64,000 nt of DNA. Source: Thiorhodococcus drewsii AZ1 (GTDB lineage Bacteria; Pseudomonadota; Gammaproteobacteria; Chromatiales; Chromatiaceae). A program made the position numbers and the translations under genes. Of the stretch, positions 37,594 through 47,626 are shown piece by piece (the first letter of the stretch is position 1; every line of letters starts with the position of its first letter). Under the pieces are notes generated by a model. It was not told the DNA's origin and did no database searches. It worked only from the letters and a program-made list of their open reading frames with translations. The DNA lies in assembly GCF_000224065.1 (NCBI RefSeq), contig NZ_AFWT01000020.1:43050-107049 (forward strand), given 5' to 3'.

Positions 37594-38571
37594 TCACAAA
37601 CCGTAGGGATCCTGATACCAGTCGCGCAGCACCTTGAGATCGCGCGCGGGAAGATAATCGTAGGCACCCATGAGGTCCGCATGCACCGCCTCGGCCAGCT
37701 TGTGCGAGACCTTACGATTGGTCAGCATGTGGAAATACCAGGCGAAGGGATAACCGGCCTCGCGATCGAAACCGTGGATCTGATTCGCCAGCCCGGAGCC
37801 TCGGGCGACCTGGGAATCCGACAGCACCGGCAAGGGGTTGGCCACGACCGGTACGGGTTTAGCGGTCAGATGACCATCGCCATCGCGATCCTGGTATTCG
37901 CGGATCGACAGGACCCAATGGCGGCAGAAGCCCTCGGACTCGGCGGCCGAGCTGCGATCCCATTCGTCGAGAAAGCGCATCAGGTGCGAACCGGCATCCT
38001 GAGAATCCATGAGATCGGAGACCCGAACCAGACGCCGGAACAGCAGCCTGGGCGAACCGACCGGTTCTGGCTCCAGACGCGGAAAATCGACCGGATCGAC
38101 GAAATCGGCGATGCTGTCCGGAAACCAATCGGGATCCGAGATGCAGCGATCGAGCACCTCTTGGAGCTGCTCGATCTCGATCTGGATGTAATCGCGCGCG
38201 CGCGGACCCGTCTGGGCCACCAAATAGTGCGTCTGCCCATTGAGGCGGGTCGCGAAATACTGAACGTCGGAGAGCTTGAACATCAGCTCGTCGATATCAC
38301 CCTCGGACTCCGCCTCGGCCCATTCGGTAATATTGTGCGCAATCCGGTTGCCGTCCAGGTCGACCACGCCGCCAAGCCGATGCCAGCCCGAACGCGTCAT
38401 CGCATGACGCACGCTCAGGTCCGGCAACACGGCCTGGATGGCCTCGATCAGGGGCGCGATTCCGTCCGTCACCTCGACGGAGCGACAGATCTCGGCAACC
38501 TTCAAGTCGAGTTCGGCTGCCAGACCTGAATCCAGGTTGCTCGCTGTCTTCGCCATAGTTATGTACGCCAT
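37594..38571 (-). CDS. nif-operon protein of unknown function (position of Azotobacter ORF2)
   Basis: 325-residue cytoplasmic protein that I do not recognise by domain. It is acidic, without signal peptide or membrane helix, and shows conserved-looking blocks such as GWHRLGGVVDLDGNRIAHNI, HYLVAQTGPRARDYIQIEIE and WVLSIREYQDRDGDGHL. It follows the LRV gene by 18 bases. In Azotobacter the order nifHDKTY-ORF1(LRV)-ORF2 is known, so this gene holds the ORF2 place; homology is likely but not checked. A start at 38556 (MAKTASNLD) is equally possible. Probable last gene of the operon. Confidence 0.75.
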   Translation of the reverse strand: MAYITMAKTASNLDSGLAAELDLKVAEICRSVEVTDGIAPLIEAIQAVLPDLSVRHAMTRSGWHRLGGVVDLDGNRIAHNITEWAEAESEGDIDELMFKLSDVQYFATRLNGQTHYLVAQTGPRARDYIQIEIEQLQEVLDRCISDPDWFPDSIADFVDPVDFPRLEPEPVGSPRLLFRRLVRVSDLMDSQDAGSHLMRFLDEWDRSSAAESEGFCRHWVLSIREYQDRDGDGHLTAKPVPVVANPLPVLSDSQVARGSGLANQIHGFDREAGYPFAWYFHMLTNRKVSHKLAEAVHADLMGAYDYLPARDLKVLRDWYQDPYGL

Positions 38572-38589
38572 TGTTCTATTCGTTGTGGT

Positions 38590-39387
38590 TCACGAATCAC
38601 GGTCCTGGCCGAACGCGTCTCGATCCGGCTCATCCTCATCGAATCCGGCACGTTCGACCCGGTTCCGCGCGATCGTCCGCACATCCGGATCCGAATCCGC
38701 GAGCAAGTCCCCCAGCTTATCCAGCGGAAGACGCTCGGCGAGACGGGCGCGCACCCGCCAGTCGATGTCCTTGACCATGAGTTCCGCCTCGTCGAACGGA
38801 ATGCGCTCGGCGACCTTGAGCCGCACCTCGGGCTCGGCATCATCACGCATCAGCCCGAGGCTTTCGAGCGGCAGCCGCTCGGCTACCGTCACACGCACCT
38901 GACGGTCTGGATCACGGATCATGCGAAACAGACGACCCGGCGCGAGCCGCCGAGCCACGTACTGTCGCACCAGATAATCGGGATCCGAGGCCAGACGCTC
39001 GACCCGGTCCGGCGGCAGACGATCGGCCACCGTCACCCGGACCTCACGGTCGGGATCGCCGATCAACTCGTCGAGCGCCTCGATCGGGAGTCGATAGGCC
39101 AGAACCCGGCGCACGACCTCATCGGGATCGCGGATCAGCGGAAGGAGTTTTCTCTGCGAGAGATAGCGCGCGGCGATCGCACGCCGCTCCCAGAAGCTGT
39201 CCCCGGCATAGTCGTCGGCCAGGGCCGGATTGACGCGGAAGAAACGCTCGATCTGACGCCCGCTCATGGCCCGGACACAGACGTCGCCAGGCGTACAGCG
39301 CCCCTCTGTCAGCAGATCCCGACGATGGGGACAGCCGCTGCAGTTGCCGACGGAAGGCCGCGTTGGCTTGACGTGATCCGAATTCAT
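38590..39387 (-). CDS. 4Fe-4S leucine-rich-repeat-variant (LRV) protein
   Basis: 265-residue protein. The N-terminus has the cysteine cluster CSGCPHRR, GRCTPGDVC expected to hold a [4Fe-4S] cluster, followed from about residue 85 by eight or so LRV repeats of about 24 residues (for example LIGDPDREVRVTVADRLP and LASDPDYLVRQYVARRL). This is the architecture of the Azotobacter 4Fe-4S-LRV protein, also encoded in a nif cluster. Function is unknown. The start at 39387 is preferred since it lies after the stop of the preceding gene; a start at 39480 would overlap it by 70 bases. Confidence 0.88.
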   Translation of the reverse strand: MNSDHVKPTRPSVGNCSGCPHRRDLLTEGRCTPGDVCVRAMSGRQIERFFRVNPALADDYAGDSFWERRAIAARYLSQRKLLPLIRDPDEVVRRVLAYRLPIEALDELIGDPDREVRVTVADRLPPDRVERLASDPDYLVRQYVARRLAPGRLFRMIRDPDRQVRVTVAERLPLESLGLMRDDAEPEVRLKVAERIPFDEAELMVKDIDWRVRARLAERLPLDKLGDLLADSDPDVRTIARNRVERAGFDEDEPDRDAFGQDRDS

Positions 39388-39407
39388 ATCCGCGGAGGCG
39401 ACGCGAC

Positions 39408-39677
39408 TCAGTCCTCGTCCTCGACCTGAGCGAGGAGCAGACCGGTCGCGCCATCGAGATCGTTCGTCAGTTTCAGACAATGCGAGCGTCCGTCGACCAA
39501 ATAGATATTGAAGTCCTCGTCGCGATGCACAGGCTCGCCGACACCCACATCATCATCCAGACAACTGGTGAAATGCAGGTCGGTGAAGGTTTCTCGCAGC
39601 AGTGACAGGGTCTGATCGTTGAGACCGGCGCGGCGCAGGATCTCGGCGACCTGCTTGAGACGGGTCTCCTCGATCAT
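39408..39677 (-). CDS. Small nif-associated protein of unknown function (89 aa)
   Basis: An 89-residue acidic cytoplasmic protein with the blocks LRETFTDLHFTSCLDDDVG, FNIYLVDGRSHCLKLTND and an acidic end EVEDED. It resembles small proteins (DUF6129-like, from memory) found in proteobacterial nif clusters. Its start overlaps the stop of the NifY/NafY-like gene by four bases, so translation is probably coupled. Confidence 0.78.
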   Translation of the reverse strand: MIEETRLKQVAEILRRAGLNDQTLSLLRETFTDLHFTSCLDDDVGVGEPVHRDEDFNIYLVDGRSHCLKLTNDLDGATGLLLAQVEDED

Positions 39678-40381
39678 GCCTCGGCCTCATCGCGTTCGAA
39701 GCGGATGCGGTCCTCGGGAGCCTGACCCATGACCTTGGCCAGCCAGGGCGGCGCCTTGCCGGCGAGAATCCCCTGGAGCGCGACCATACGATCGCGAGCA
39801 CTGCCGCCATCGGCGTCCTTGATGGGATGGATATCCCGTTTCACCACCTTGGCCGCTGCGGGTCCGCCGATCGAGGCGACGTAGAGCACCTGACAATCAG
39901 AGATGAGTTCGGCGCGATAGGCGTTCTTGTCATCGCCCGCCTTGGAATCGTCCACCACACGGACGTCGATCAGGCGATTCTCCTTGGCCGACACCTGATA
40001 GATGAGGAAGCAATGCGCGGCACCGAAATGGCCGTCCAGTTCCTCGCCATGATCGGAGGCGCAGGCAACCCGAATGGAATCGGGCATGTCGCCATCGGCA
40101 TAGGGTTGGACCGGCGGAGGCGGATCGGCCTCCTCAAGCCCTTCACCCTTGAGGATGGCGAGTGCGGCCTTGAGCTCGGCCTGGTCAAGATGGGCGAACT
40201 CACCGTCGGCGGCCTGCTTGAGGTCCTTGACCTTGAGCGAGGCCAGGCTATCGGCGGTCGGAGGAAGACCGACGGCATCCGCCAACACCCGAATCAGTCG
40301 GGCGGGATCGGTGTCCGGAAGGGTGCGCGCGGCGAGGCCAATGCGCAGTGCGATGTCTTCGGAGAGTGTTCCGGCAACCAT
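39674..40381 (-). CDS. NifY/NafY-like FeMo-cofactor-binding protein
   Basis: 235-residue protein with an N-terminal helical SAM-like region (about 1-85) and a C-terminal NifX-type cofactor-binding domain (RVACASDHGEELDGHFGAAH, then VLYVASIGGPAAAKVVK). This two-part layout matches NafY/NifY, which carry FeMo-co or hold apo-NifDK. The start at 40381 follows GAGGAG at a proper distance; the upstream in-frame ATG at 40396 does not. It stands in the nifY place of the Azotobacter order nifHDKTY. Confidence 0.85.
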   Translation of the reverse strand: MVAGTLSEDIALRIGLAARTLPDTDPARLIRVLADAVGLPPTADSLASLKVKDLKQAADGEFAHLDQAELKAALAILKGEGLEEADPPPPVQPYADGDMPDSIRVACASDHGEELDGHFGAAHCFLIYQVSAKENRLIDVRVVDDSKAGDDKNAYRAELISDCQVLYVASIGGPAAAKVVKRDIHPIKDADGGSARDRMVALQGILAGKAPPWLAKVMGQAPEDRIRFERDEAEA

Positions 40382-40416
40382 GGTGAATCTCCTCAATCTA
40401 CGGGTCTCGGGCCGAT

Positions 40417-40444
40417 AGGTGCAATAGGCTGGGCTATCGCACCT
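40417..40444 (-). terminator. Hairpin between nif ferredoxin and NifY-like gene
   Basis: AGGTGC-A-ATAG pairs with CTAT-C-GCACCT (one mismatch) around a six-base loop. No U-tract is present, so processing or mRNA stabilisation is as likely as termination. Confidence 0.5.
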
Positions 40445-40508
40445 GACCCAGCGAGCTCAGCCTCGCGGCGGCGCCCGGGGTGTGGGCGATCCCTCGCCCC
40501 GAGCCGTC

Positions 40509-40709
40509 TCAGACGGACACGATACAGTCGTCTTCCATGCAGGCGTCCATGCACTGCGGGACGCCGGGCTCGCCGTCGCCCTCGCATTCGGTACAGGTCG
40601 CCGCATCGATCTTGTAGACACCCTTGAACGGGGTGATGGACATTGTCGGGCAGACCGGCTCACAGTCACCGCAAGCGGTACACAGATCACGAACGATTTT
40701 CAAAGCCAT
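40509..40709 (-). CDS. 2[4Fe-4S] ferredoxin of the nif operon
   Basis: 66-residue soluble ferredoxin. First cluster motif CTACGDCEPVCP at residues 10-21; second motif CTECEGDGEPGVPQCMDAC with the longer spacing seen in nif-associated FdxN/FdxB-type ferredoxins, then CIVSV. It likely carries low-potential electrons to nitrogenase or to cofactor assembly. It lies between nifT and the NifY-like gene in the same direction. Confidence 0.93.
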   Translation of the reverse strand: MALKIVRDLCTACGDCEPVCPTMSITPFKGVYKIDAATCTECEGDGEPGVPQCMDACMEDDCIVSV

Positions 40710-40736
40710 TGGACGTCTCCATTACGAAACAAACGA

Positions 40737-40754
40737 GGGGGCATGATCGCCCCC
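40737..40754 (-). terminator. Hairpin just after nifT
   Basis: GGGGGC / GCCCCC with loop ATGATC. On the minus strand it follows the nifT stop by 7 bases and is followed by CTCGTTTGTTTCG, a loose U-rich run, so partial termination is possible. Confidence 0.6.
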
Positions 40755-40761
40755 GCGATCA

Positions 40762-40980
40762 TCACTCGTCGCCACGCTTGAAACGCAGCGTCGTCGGGAA
40801 AGTGGGCGGAGGACTGATGGGATCGATGTACCAGCGCGATCCGTCGGTGAGAACCACATCGCCGCCCCAGGTCTCGGGAGTATCCATCTCGACGGAGGAG
40901 ATGGTCTCTTCCATGTCTTTCTTCGCGACGTAAAAGAGCAGATCTCCCGCGTCGTTCTTACGAATCATCACATTCGGCAT
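40762..40980 (-). CDS. nifT: Nitrogen fixation protein NifT/FixU
   Basis: 72-residue protein with the family opening MPNVMIRKND and LLFYVAKKDMEE, and the C-terminal DGSRWYIDPISPPPTFPTTL. NifT is conserved after nifK in many diazotrophs but its role is unsettled. It lies 137 bases downstream of nifK. Confidence 0.95.
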   Translation of the reverse strand: MPNVMIRKNDAGDLLFYVAKKDMEETISSVEMDTPETWGGDVVLTDGSRWYIDPISPPPTFPTTLRFKRGDE

Positions 40981-41077
40981 AGGGATCTCGCTTCGTCAAG
41001 GATGCGTTCATTCGGTTCGATCAGCAAACGCGAAGAACGGCATTCTCCAGTCATTCAAAGCCTCATTGAAACGCAAG

Positions 41078-41108
41078 CCGCGCACCCCGCACGAGGCGGA
41101 ATGCGCGG
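41078..41108 (-). terminator. Hairpin between nifK and nifT
   Basis: CCGCGCA and TGCGCGG form a 7-bp stem around a 17-base loop, 9 bases past the nifK stop on the minus strand. No U-tract. Confidence 0.45.
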
Positions 41109-41117
41109 AAGCTTACA

Positions 41118-42689
41118 TCAGCGGACCAGATCGTAGTTATAGTCGGTCACGCCCATCTCGCGGGTTTCATCATCGAGACGATCCAACACCGCGTTGACCA
41201 GGGTCGTGAGGATGTACATGGCACCCTCGTAACCCAGAGTCGTCATGCGATGCAGGTGGTGACGATCGAAGATCGGGAAGCCGATGCGGATCAGCGGAAC
41301 CTCGAACTCCTTGCCCTTGTGCAGGGTGTCGCGCTGGATGAACTTACCGTAGCTGTTGCCGATCAGGAAGTCCGGCTTGTCGGTGAAGCACAGCGAACGC
41401 AGATGCCAGAGGTCCTTGCCGATGTGAACCTCGCCGCCCGCGCCGTAAGGCGAGGATGCCAGCACCTTTTCCACTTCCTTCTTCCAGCGCTTGTTGGCGT
41501 GGTTGCAGAGGATGTGGGTCGGCTCGGCGCCCAGTTCGAGCAGGAACTTGACCATACCCAGGACGTAGTCCGCATCGCCGTAGAGCGCGAACTTCTTGCC
41601 GTGCAGCCAGGTGTGGCTGTCGGTCATCATGTCGACCAGACGACCGCGCTCCTTGGCCAGCGACTCGGGGATTTCCTTGCCGGTCAGTTCGGAGACCTTC
41701 ATCAGGAACTCGTCGGTCCACTCCAGTCCCATCGGGATGCTGACAGCCGGAACGTCGTGCTTCCAGGTGATCTGCGCGAACTTCTTGGTCTTCGGCAACT
41801 GCCAGGGCTGGAGCAGGATGGTATCGATGGCGTTCGGCGCATCCTTCATCTCGGAGACCGGGGTACCGCCGTCGTACATGCGGAACTGACCGTCGGCCGG
41901 GGTATCCAGCACCTCGGTCGGATCGCACAGCAGGCTGTAGCCGACGCCCATCTCCTTCATCATGCGGTGCATGACGCGATAGTTGCCGAGATAGGTCTCG
42001 AAACCGGGCACCAGGTTGATCTTGGCGTTGGAGCCGACGACCTTGTCTTCCATCTCGTTCAGCGTGAAGTAGCGCTGAATGCCCTCGAACATGTTGTCCC
42101 AGCCGGTGGTGTGGCTGCCGACAAAGCTCGGGGTATGGGCGAACGGCGTCGGGAACTCGGGCGGAATGTGCCCTTCCTTCTTGGCGTTGCCGATGAAGGC
42201 ATTGAGGTCGTCACCGATGACCTCGGCCATACAGGTGGTGCTGACCGCGATCATCTCAGGCTTGTAGAGCGCCTTGGCGTTCTCCAGACCGTCGAACATG
42301 TTCTTCTGGCCGCCGAACACCGCCGCGTCCTCGGTCATGGAGTCGGAGACGCAAGCGACCGGCTCCTTGAAGTGACGGTTGAAGTAGGTACGGAAGTAGG
42401 CGACGCAGCCCTGCGAACCGTGCACATAGGGCAGGGTCTTCTCGAAGCCGAGCGCGCAGAGCACGGCGCCGAGCGGCTGACAGGCCTTGGCCGGATTGAT
42501 GGTCAGGGCCTCACGCTTGAAGTTGAGCTCCTGGTATTCCTTGGTGGTCGTCCACTGGAAGACCTCTTCGATCTTATCGAGACTCTCGACTTCTTCGACG
42601 GTGTTACGCTTGGCGGCGAGATTGGCCTTGTAGTCCTCGTCGCCGAACAAGGGGTAGCAGGGTTTGATCTTATCGACTGTCTGGCTCAT
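41118..42689 (-). CDS. nifK: Nitrogenase molybdenum-iron protein beta chain
   Basis: 523-residue beta subunit of dinitrogenase. The P-cluster cysteines are seen in NPAKACQPLGAV, GSQGCVAYFRTYF and STTCMAEVIGDD, with the downstream FLIGNSYGKFIQRD block. Length matches Mo-nitrogenase NifK. It follows nifD by 135 bases that contain a palindromic repeat, and precedes nifT. Expression is expected from the nifH promoter. Confidence 0.98.
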   Translation of the reverse strand: MSQTVDKIKPCYPLFGDEDYKANLAAKRNTVEEVESLDKIEEVFQWTTTKEYQELNFKREALTINPAKACQPLGAVLCALGFEKTLPYVHGSQGCVAYFRTYFNRHFKEPVACVSDSMTEDAAVFGGQKNMFDGLENAKALYKPEMIAVSTTCMAEVIGDDLNAFIGNAKKEGHIPPEFPTPFAHTPSFVGSHTTGWDNMFEGIQRYFTLNEMEDKVVGSNAKINLVPGFETYLGNYRVMHRMMKEMGVGYSLLCDPTEVLDTPADGQFRMYDGGTPVSEMKDAPNAIDTILLQPWQLPKTKKFAQITWKHDVPAVSIPMGLEWTDEFLMKVSELTGKEIPESLAKERGRLVDMMTDSHTWLHGKKFALYGDADYVLGMVKFLLELGAEPTHILCNHANKRWKKEVEKVLASSPYGAGGEVHIGKDLWHLRSLCFTDKPDFLIGNSYGKFIQRDTLHKGKEFEVPLIRIGFPIFDRHHLHRMTTLGYEGAMYILTTLVNAVLDRLDDETREMGVTDYNYDLVR

Positions 42690-42747
42690 GAGTGTGCTCC
42701 TACCGCGCCGCTAATCTGCGGACGAACGGCATGACAAAGGGGATCGG

Positions 42748-42817
42748 GCTTCCAGCCGTCAGCCTCCAGCGGCCAGCTCGAAGCTGCTGGCGGCTGGCCG
42801 CTGAAGAGCTGATGGCT
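42748..42817. repeat. Palindromic heptad-like element between nifD and nifK
   Basis: Degenerate units CTTCCAG, CCGTCAG, CCTCCAG, CGGCCAG are followed by reverse-complement units. The core arms CAGCGGCCAGC (42767-42777) and GCTGGCCGCTG (42793-42803) are a perfect inverted repeat. On RNA this gives a stable hairpin in the nifD-nifK gap. Confidence 0.8.
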
Positions 42818-42824
42818 AATTCAA

Positions 42825-44309
42825 TCAGGCGCTGGCGGCGACCGCCTCGGCCTCACCCTCGGCAGGCTTCTGCCAGGGTGCCTGCATGCTCTTCCAGCAG
42901 GGATTGTTGACCGTCATATCCATATCGCGAGCGAAGATGGCGAAGCCGTCGTAGCCGTGGTAGGGACCGGAGTAATCCCAGGAGTGCATCTGACGGAAAG
43001 GCACGCCCATCTTCTGGAAGATGTACTTCTCCTTGATGCCGGAGCCGATCAGGTCGGGCTTGACCTTCTTGACGAACTCCTCGAACTCGTAGCCAGTGAC
43101 GTCGTCGTACAGCAGGGTGGCGTCACCCATTTCCTTGATGGTGCGGTCGTAGTCGTCGTTGTGCGCGAACTCGTAGCCCGTGCCGACCACTTCCATGCCC
43201 AGATCTTCGTAGGCGCCGATGACGTGACGCGGACGCAGACCGCCGACGTACAGCATCACCTTCTTGCCTTCGAGACGCGGACGGTACTTGGCGATGATGG
43301 CCTCGTACTCGGCGGTGTACTTCTCGATGACCTTCTCGGCGTTGGCCTGGATGGTCTCGTCGAAGAAGGCAGCGATCTTACGCAGCGACTCGGCGATCTT
43401 GGTGGGACCGAAGAAGTTGTACTCCATCCACGGAACCCCGTACTTCTCTTCCATGAAACGACTGATGTAGTTCATGGAGCGATAGCAGTGGATGAGGTTC
43501 AGCTTGACCTTGGGGGTCAGCTCCATCTCGGACAGGGTACCGTCACCGGACCACTGAGCGACGACGCGCAGACCCATCTCTTCGAGCAGGATGCGCGAAG
43601 CCCAGGCGTCACCGCCGATGTTGTAGTCACCGATGACCGCCACATCGTACTTGGTGGTTTCGAACGAGGTATCGCCGTCGCGGTTACCGATGACCCAGTC
43701 ACGAATGGCGTCGTTGGCGATGTGGTGACCCAGCGACTGGGACACACCACGGAAACCCTCACAGCGCACCGGAACGATCGGCTTATCGAGTTCCTTGCCC
43801 ATCTTCTTGGACACGGCTTCGATGTCGTCGCCGATCAGACCGATCGGACACTCGGACTGGACACTGATGCCCTTGACTAGAGGAAAGAGCTCATTGATCT
43901 CGGTGATCAGCTTAGCGAGCTTCTTGTCGCCGCCGAACACGATGTCCTTCTCCTGGAAATCCGAGGTGAAGTTCATGGTGCCGAAGGTGTTCACGCCGGT
44001 GTGACCGACGTAATAGTTGCGACGACCGGCGCGGGAGTAGGCACCGCAACCGACAGGACCGTGGGAGATGTGGACCATGTCCTTGATCGGACCCCAAACC
44101 ACACCCTTGGAACCGGCGTAGGCACAACCACGAACGGTCATGACGCCCGGCTGGGACTTACGGTTGGAGATGATGCACTTCTTGGACTGCTCGATCGACT
44201 GATCGTTGACGGCCAAGTGCTTGGCGCGATCCTTCTTCGCCTTATCCGGATAGACCTCGAGCACCTCTTGGATGAGGTTCTGGGTCTCTTCGCGAGTCAA
44301 TGTTGCCAT
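42825..44309 (-). CDS. nifD: Nitrogenase molybdenum-iron protein alpha chain
   Basis: 494-residue alpha subunit. P-cluster cysteines appear in [24 protein letters not shown] and [14 protein letters not shown]. FeMo-cofactor ligands are Cys in [15 protein letters not shown] and His in [15 protein letters not shown]. Length and motifs are those of Mo-type, not V or Fe-only, nitrogenase (no nifG-like gene between nifD and nifK). It follows nifH by 118 bases. Confidence 0.98.
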   Translation of the reverse strand: MATLTREETQNLIQEVLEVYPDKAKKDRAKHLAVNDQSIEQSKKCIISNRKSQPGVMTVRGCAYAGSKGVVWGPIKDMVHISHGPVGCGAYSRAGRRNYYVGHTGVNTFGTMNFTSDFQEKDIVFGGDKKLAKLITEINELFPLVKGISVQSECPIGLIGDDIEAVSKKMGKELDKPIVPVRCEGFRGVSQSLGHHIANDAIRDWVIGNRDGDTSFETTKYDVAVIGDYNIGGDAWASRILLEEMGLRVVAQWSGDGTLSEMELTPKVKLNLIHCYRSMNYISRFMEEKYGVPWMEYNFFGPTKIAESLRKIAAFFDETIQANAEKVIEKYTAEYEAIIAKYRPRLEGKKVMLYVGGLRPRHVIGAYEDLGMEVVGTGYEFAHNDDYDRTIKEMGDATLLYDDVTGYEFEEFVKKVKPDLIGSGIKEKYIFQKMGVPFRQMHSWDYSGPYHGYDGFAIFARDMDMTVNNPCWKSMQAPWQKPAEGEAEAVAASA

Positions 44310-44385
44310 GTTGGCTTTCCTCTATTCGGCGCCGCGGCTAATCCGCCGACAGTCACACGGTGAGAAACCTTAAAGCGATGGACGA

Positions 44386-44401
44386 CGGCACTCGGGTGCC
44401 G
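44386..44401 (-). terminator. Hairpin between nifH and nifD
   Basis: CGGCAC, loop TCGG, GTGCCG, lying 27 bases past the nifH stop on the minus strand. Without a U-tract it more likely stabilises nifH mRNA or limits readthrough, as reported for nifH-nifD gaps in other diazotrophs. Confidence 0.6.
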
Positions 44402-44427
44402 CGCCCGCTGGACGATCAGAAGACGAC

Positions 44428-46342
<1,915 letters not shown>

Positions 46343-46367
46343 ACACTCCACTGCCGACCGACGCCGA

Positions 46368-46391
46368 GGAGCGTTTTGTCGGAGACGCTCC
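46368..46391. terminator. Hairpin between convergent draT and histidine phosphatase genes
   Basis: GGAGCGT / ACGCTCC with a 10-base loop, 26 bases past the draT stop. No U-tract on either side. Confidence 0.45.
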
Positions 46392-46474
46392 ACAGGTGCA
46401 AGCCGATCGCGACATGAGCCAACAAGGGTGTCGTCCATCAGCCCCATCCCGCAGACGAACACCCTCGATACGCC

Positions 46475-47164
46475 TCAGGCGCCGTCATCCCCCTGGATAG
46501 GCTGGCTCCACCAGCGCGACAACCGCTGCTCGGCGCAACGCCCTGGCAGCGGGTCATAGTGTGAGATGTCGTTGAACAACCGCAGCCGAGCGCGAACGTC
46601 GTTGGCGAATTCCAGAATGTTCAGAGCGGCGGGGCTCTGGTCGAGCCGATCGCGGTAACCCCGCGCATCGAACCCCAGCAGGCTGCTGATCAGGAGACGA
46701 TTGGTCCCCTTGTGTGACACGACGAGCACGGACTGATGGCGATGACTCTGAACGATGCGCCGCATCACCGGCAAGGCACGCGAAAGCACCTGGATACCGG
46801 ATTCGCCGCCCGCCGGGGCCGTCGTCAAAGGATCTTCCTCCCAAGCCCCATACTCCTCTGCAAACTCGCGCTCGATCTCGTCGCGCGTCCGCCCCTCCCA
46901 GCGCCCGTAGGCGATCTCGCGCAGATCCGGCTCGACCTGAACCTGACAATCGTGAGACGCGCCGACGATCCGCGCGGTCTCGATGGTGCGCCCCATGGGG
47001 CTGGCATAGATTCCGTCGAGCCGATCGCACTTCAGCCGCTCCGCCAGCGCCGCCGCCTGATGCCGCCCCTCGTCGGAGAGCGGAACATCCGTCGACCCGG
47101 CGAAACGGTCTTCGGCCGTGAGTTCGGTCGCCCCATGTCGGACGAGATAGATTCGAGTTGGCAT
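46475..47164 (-). CDS. Histidine phosphatase family protein (phosphoglycerate mutase-like)
   Basis: 229-residue cytoplasmic enzyme. The phosphohistidine motif LVRHGATE is at residues about 7-14, the conserved arginine in SPMGRTIETA, the glutamate in LREIAYGRWEG and the second histidine in VVSHKGTNR. Members include alpha-ribazole phosphatase (CobC), fructose-2,6-bisphosphatases and PGM; the REIAYGRWEG stretch is CobC/PhoE-like, but no cobalamin gene is adjacent, so the substrate is open. Convergent with draT. Confidence 0.88.
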   Translation of the reverse strand: MPTRIYLVRHGATELTAEDRFAGSTDVPLSDEGRHQAAALAERLKCDRLDGIYASPMGRTIETARIVGASHDCQVQVEPDLREIAYGRWEGRTRDEIEREFAEEYGAWEEDPLTTAPAGGESGIQVLSRALPVMRRIVQSHRHQSVLVVSHKGTNRLLISSLLGFDARGYRDRLDQSPAALNILEFANDVRARLRLFNDISHYDPLPGRCAEQRLSRWWSQPIQGDDGA

Positions 47165-47626
47165 GTTTGCTTCTCCACACGTGGTTATTCGTGCGCATTA
47201 TCGTCACAGATCGTGACAAGCGCACAGACTTAACCGGATCGCTGTCTCGCTCATCCCGAACCTGGGTTCGCTGGCTGAGCGGCATCACCCAAGCCCCCGC
47301 CCGCGCCTGACCCTAGTGCCACACAGCCTTTCCCTCCGCAAGAACCGCCTAGCGCCAACACTCGACCGCACACAGGTCGCGCATTACCATGCCTCGATCG
47401 AGCTCCCAACAGGCAACCCACTCCAAATAAGCCAGGAACTGGGCATCCGCCACAATCGCCCCCAATTCGAAGCAGGCCGACGCACAGGATCAAGGTGCAT
47501 CGCCAACACGCCAAAAACGCAGGCTCACAAAGAGACTGGACCAGCAGTCACCCGTTACAGCCAACAATAGGCACCGAAAACAACACCGCATCGAATCCAG
47601 TCCAACCGAGGGAGAAGGGAGAAACG
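47165..47626. other. 462-base intergenic region with an inverted repeat
   Basis: Shared upstream region of the histidine phosphatase (minus) and chemoreceptor (plus) genes. GTGCGC...GTCAC-N5-GTGAC...GCGCAC at 47191-47225 is a nested inverted repeat near the phosphatase start, possibly an operator. The rest holds no gene I can support. Confidence 0.45.

Noticed and set aside
41250..42734. A 494-codon plus-strand ORF opposite nifK
   Set aside because: Antisense shadow of nifK with valine/leucine-rich composition and no recognisable motifs.
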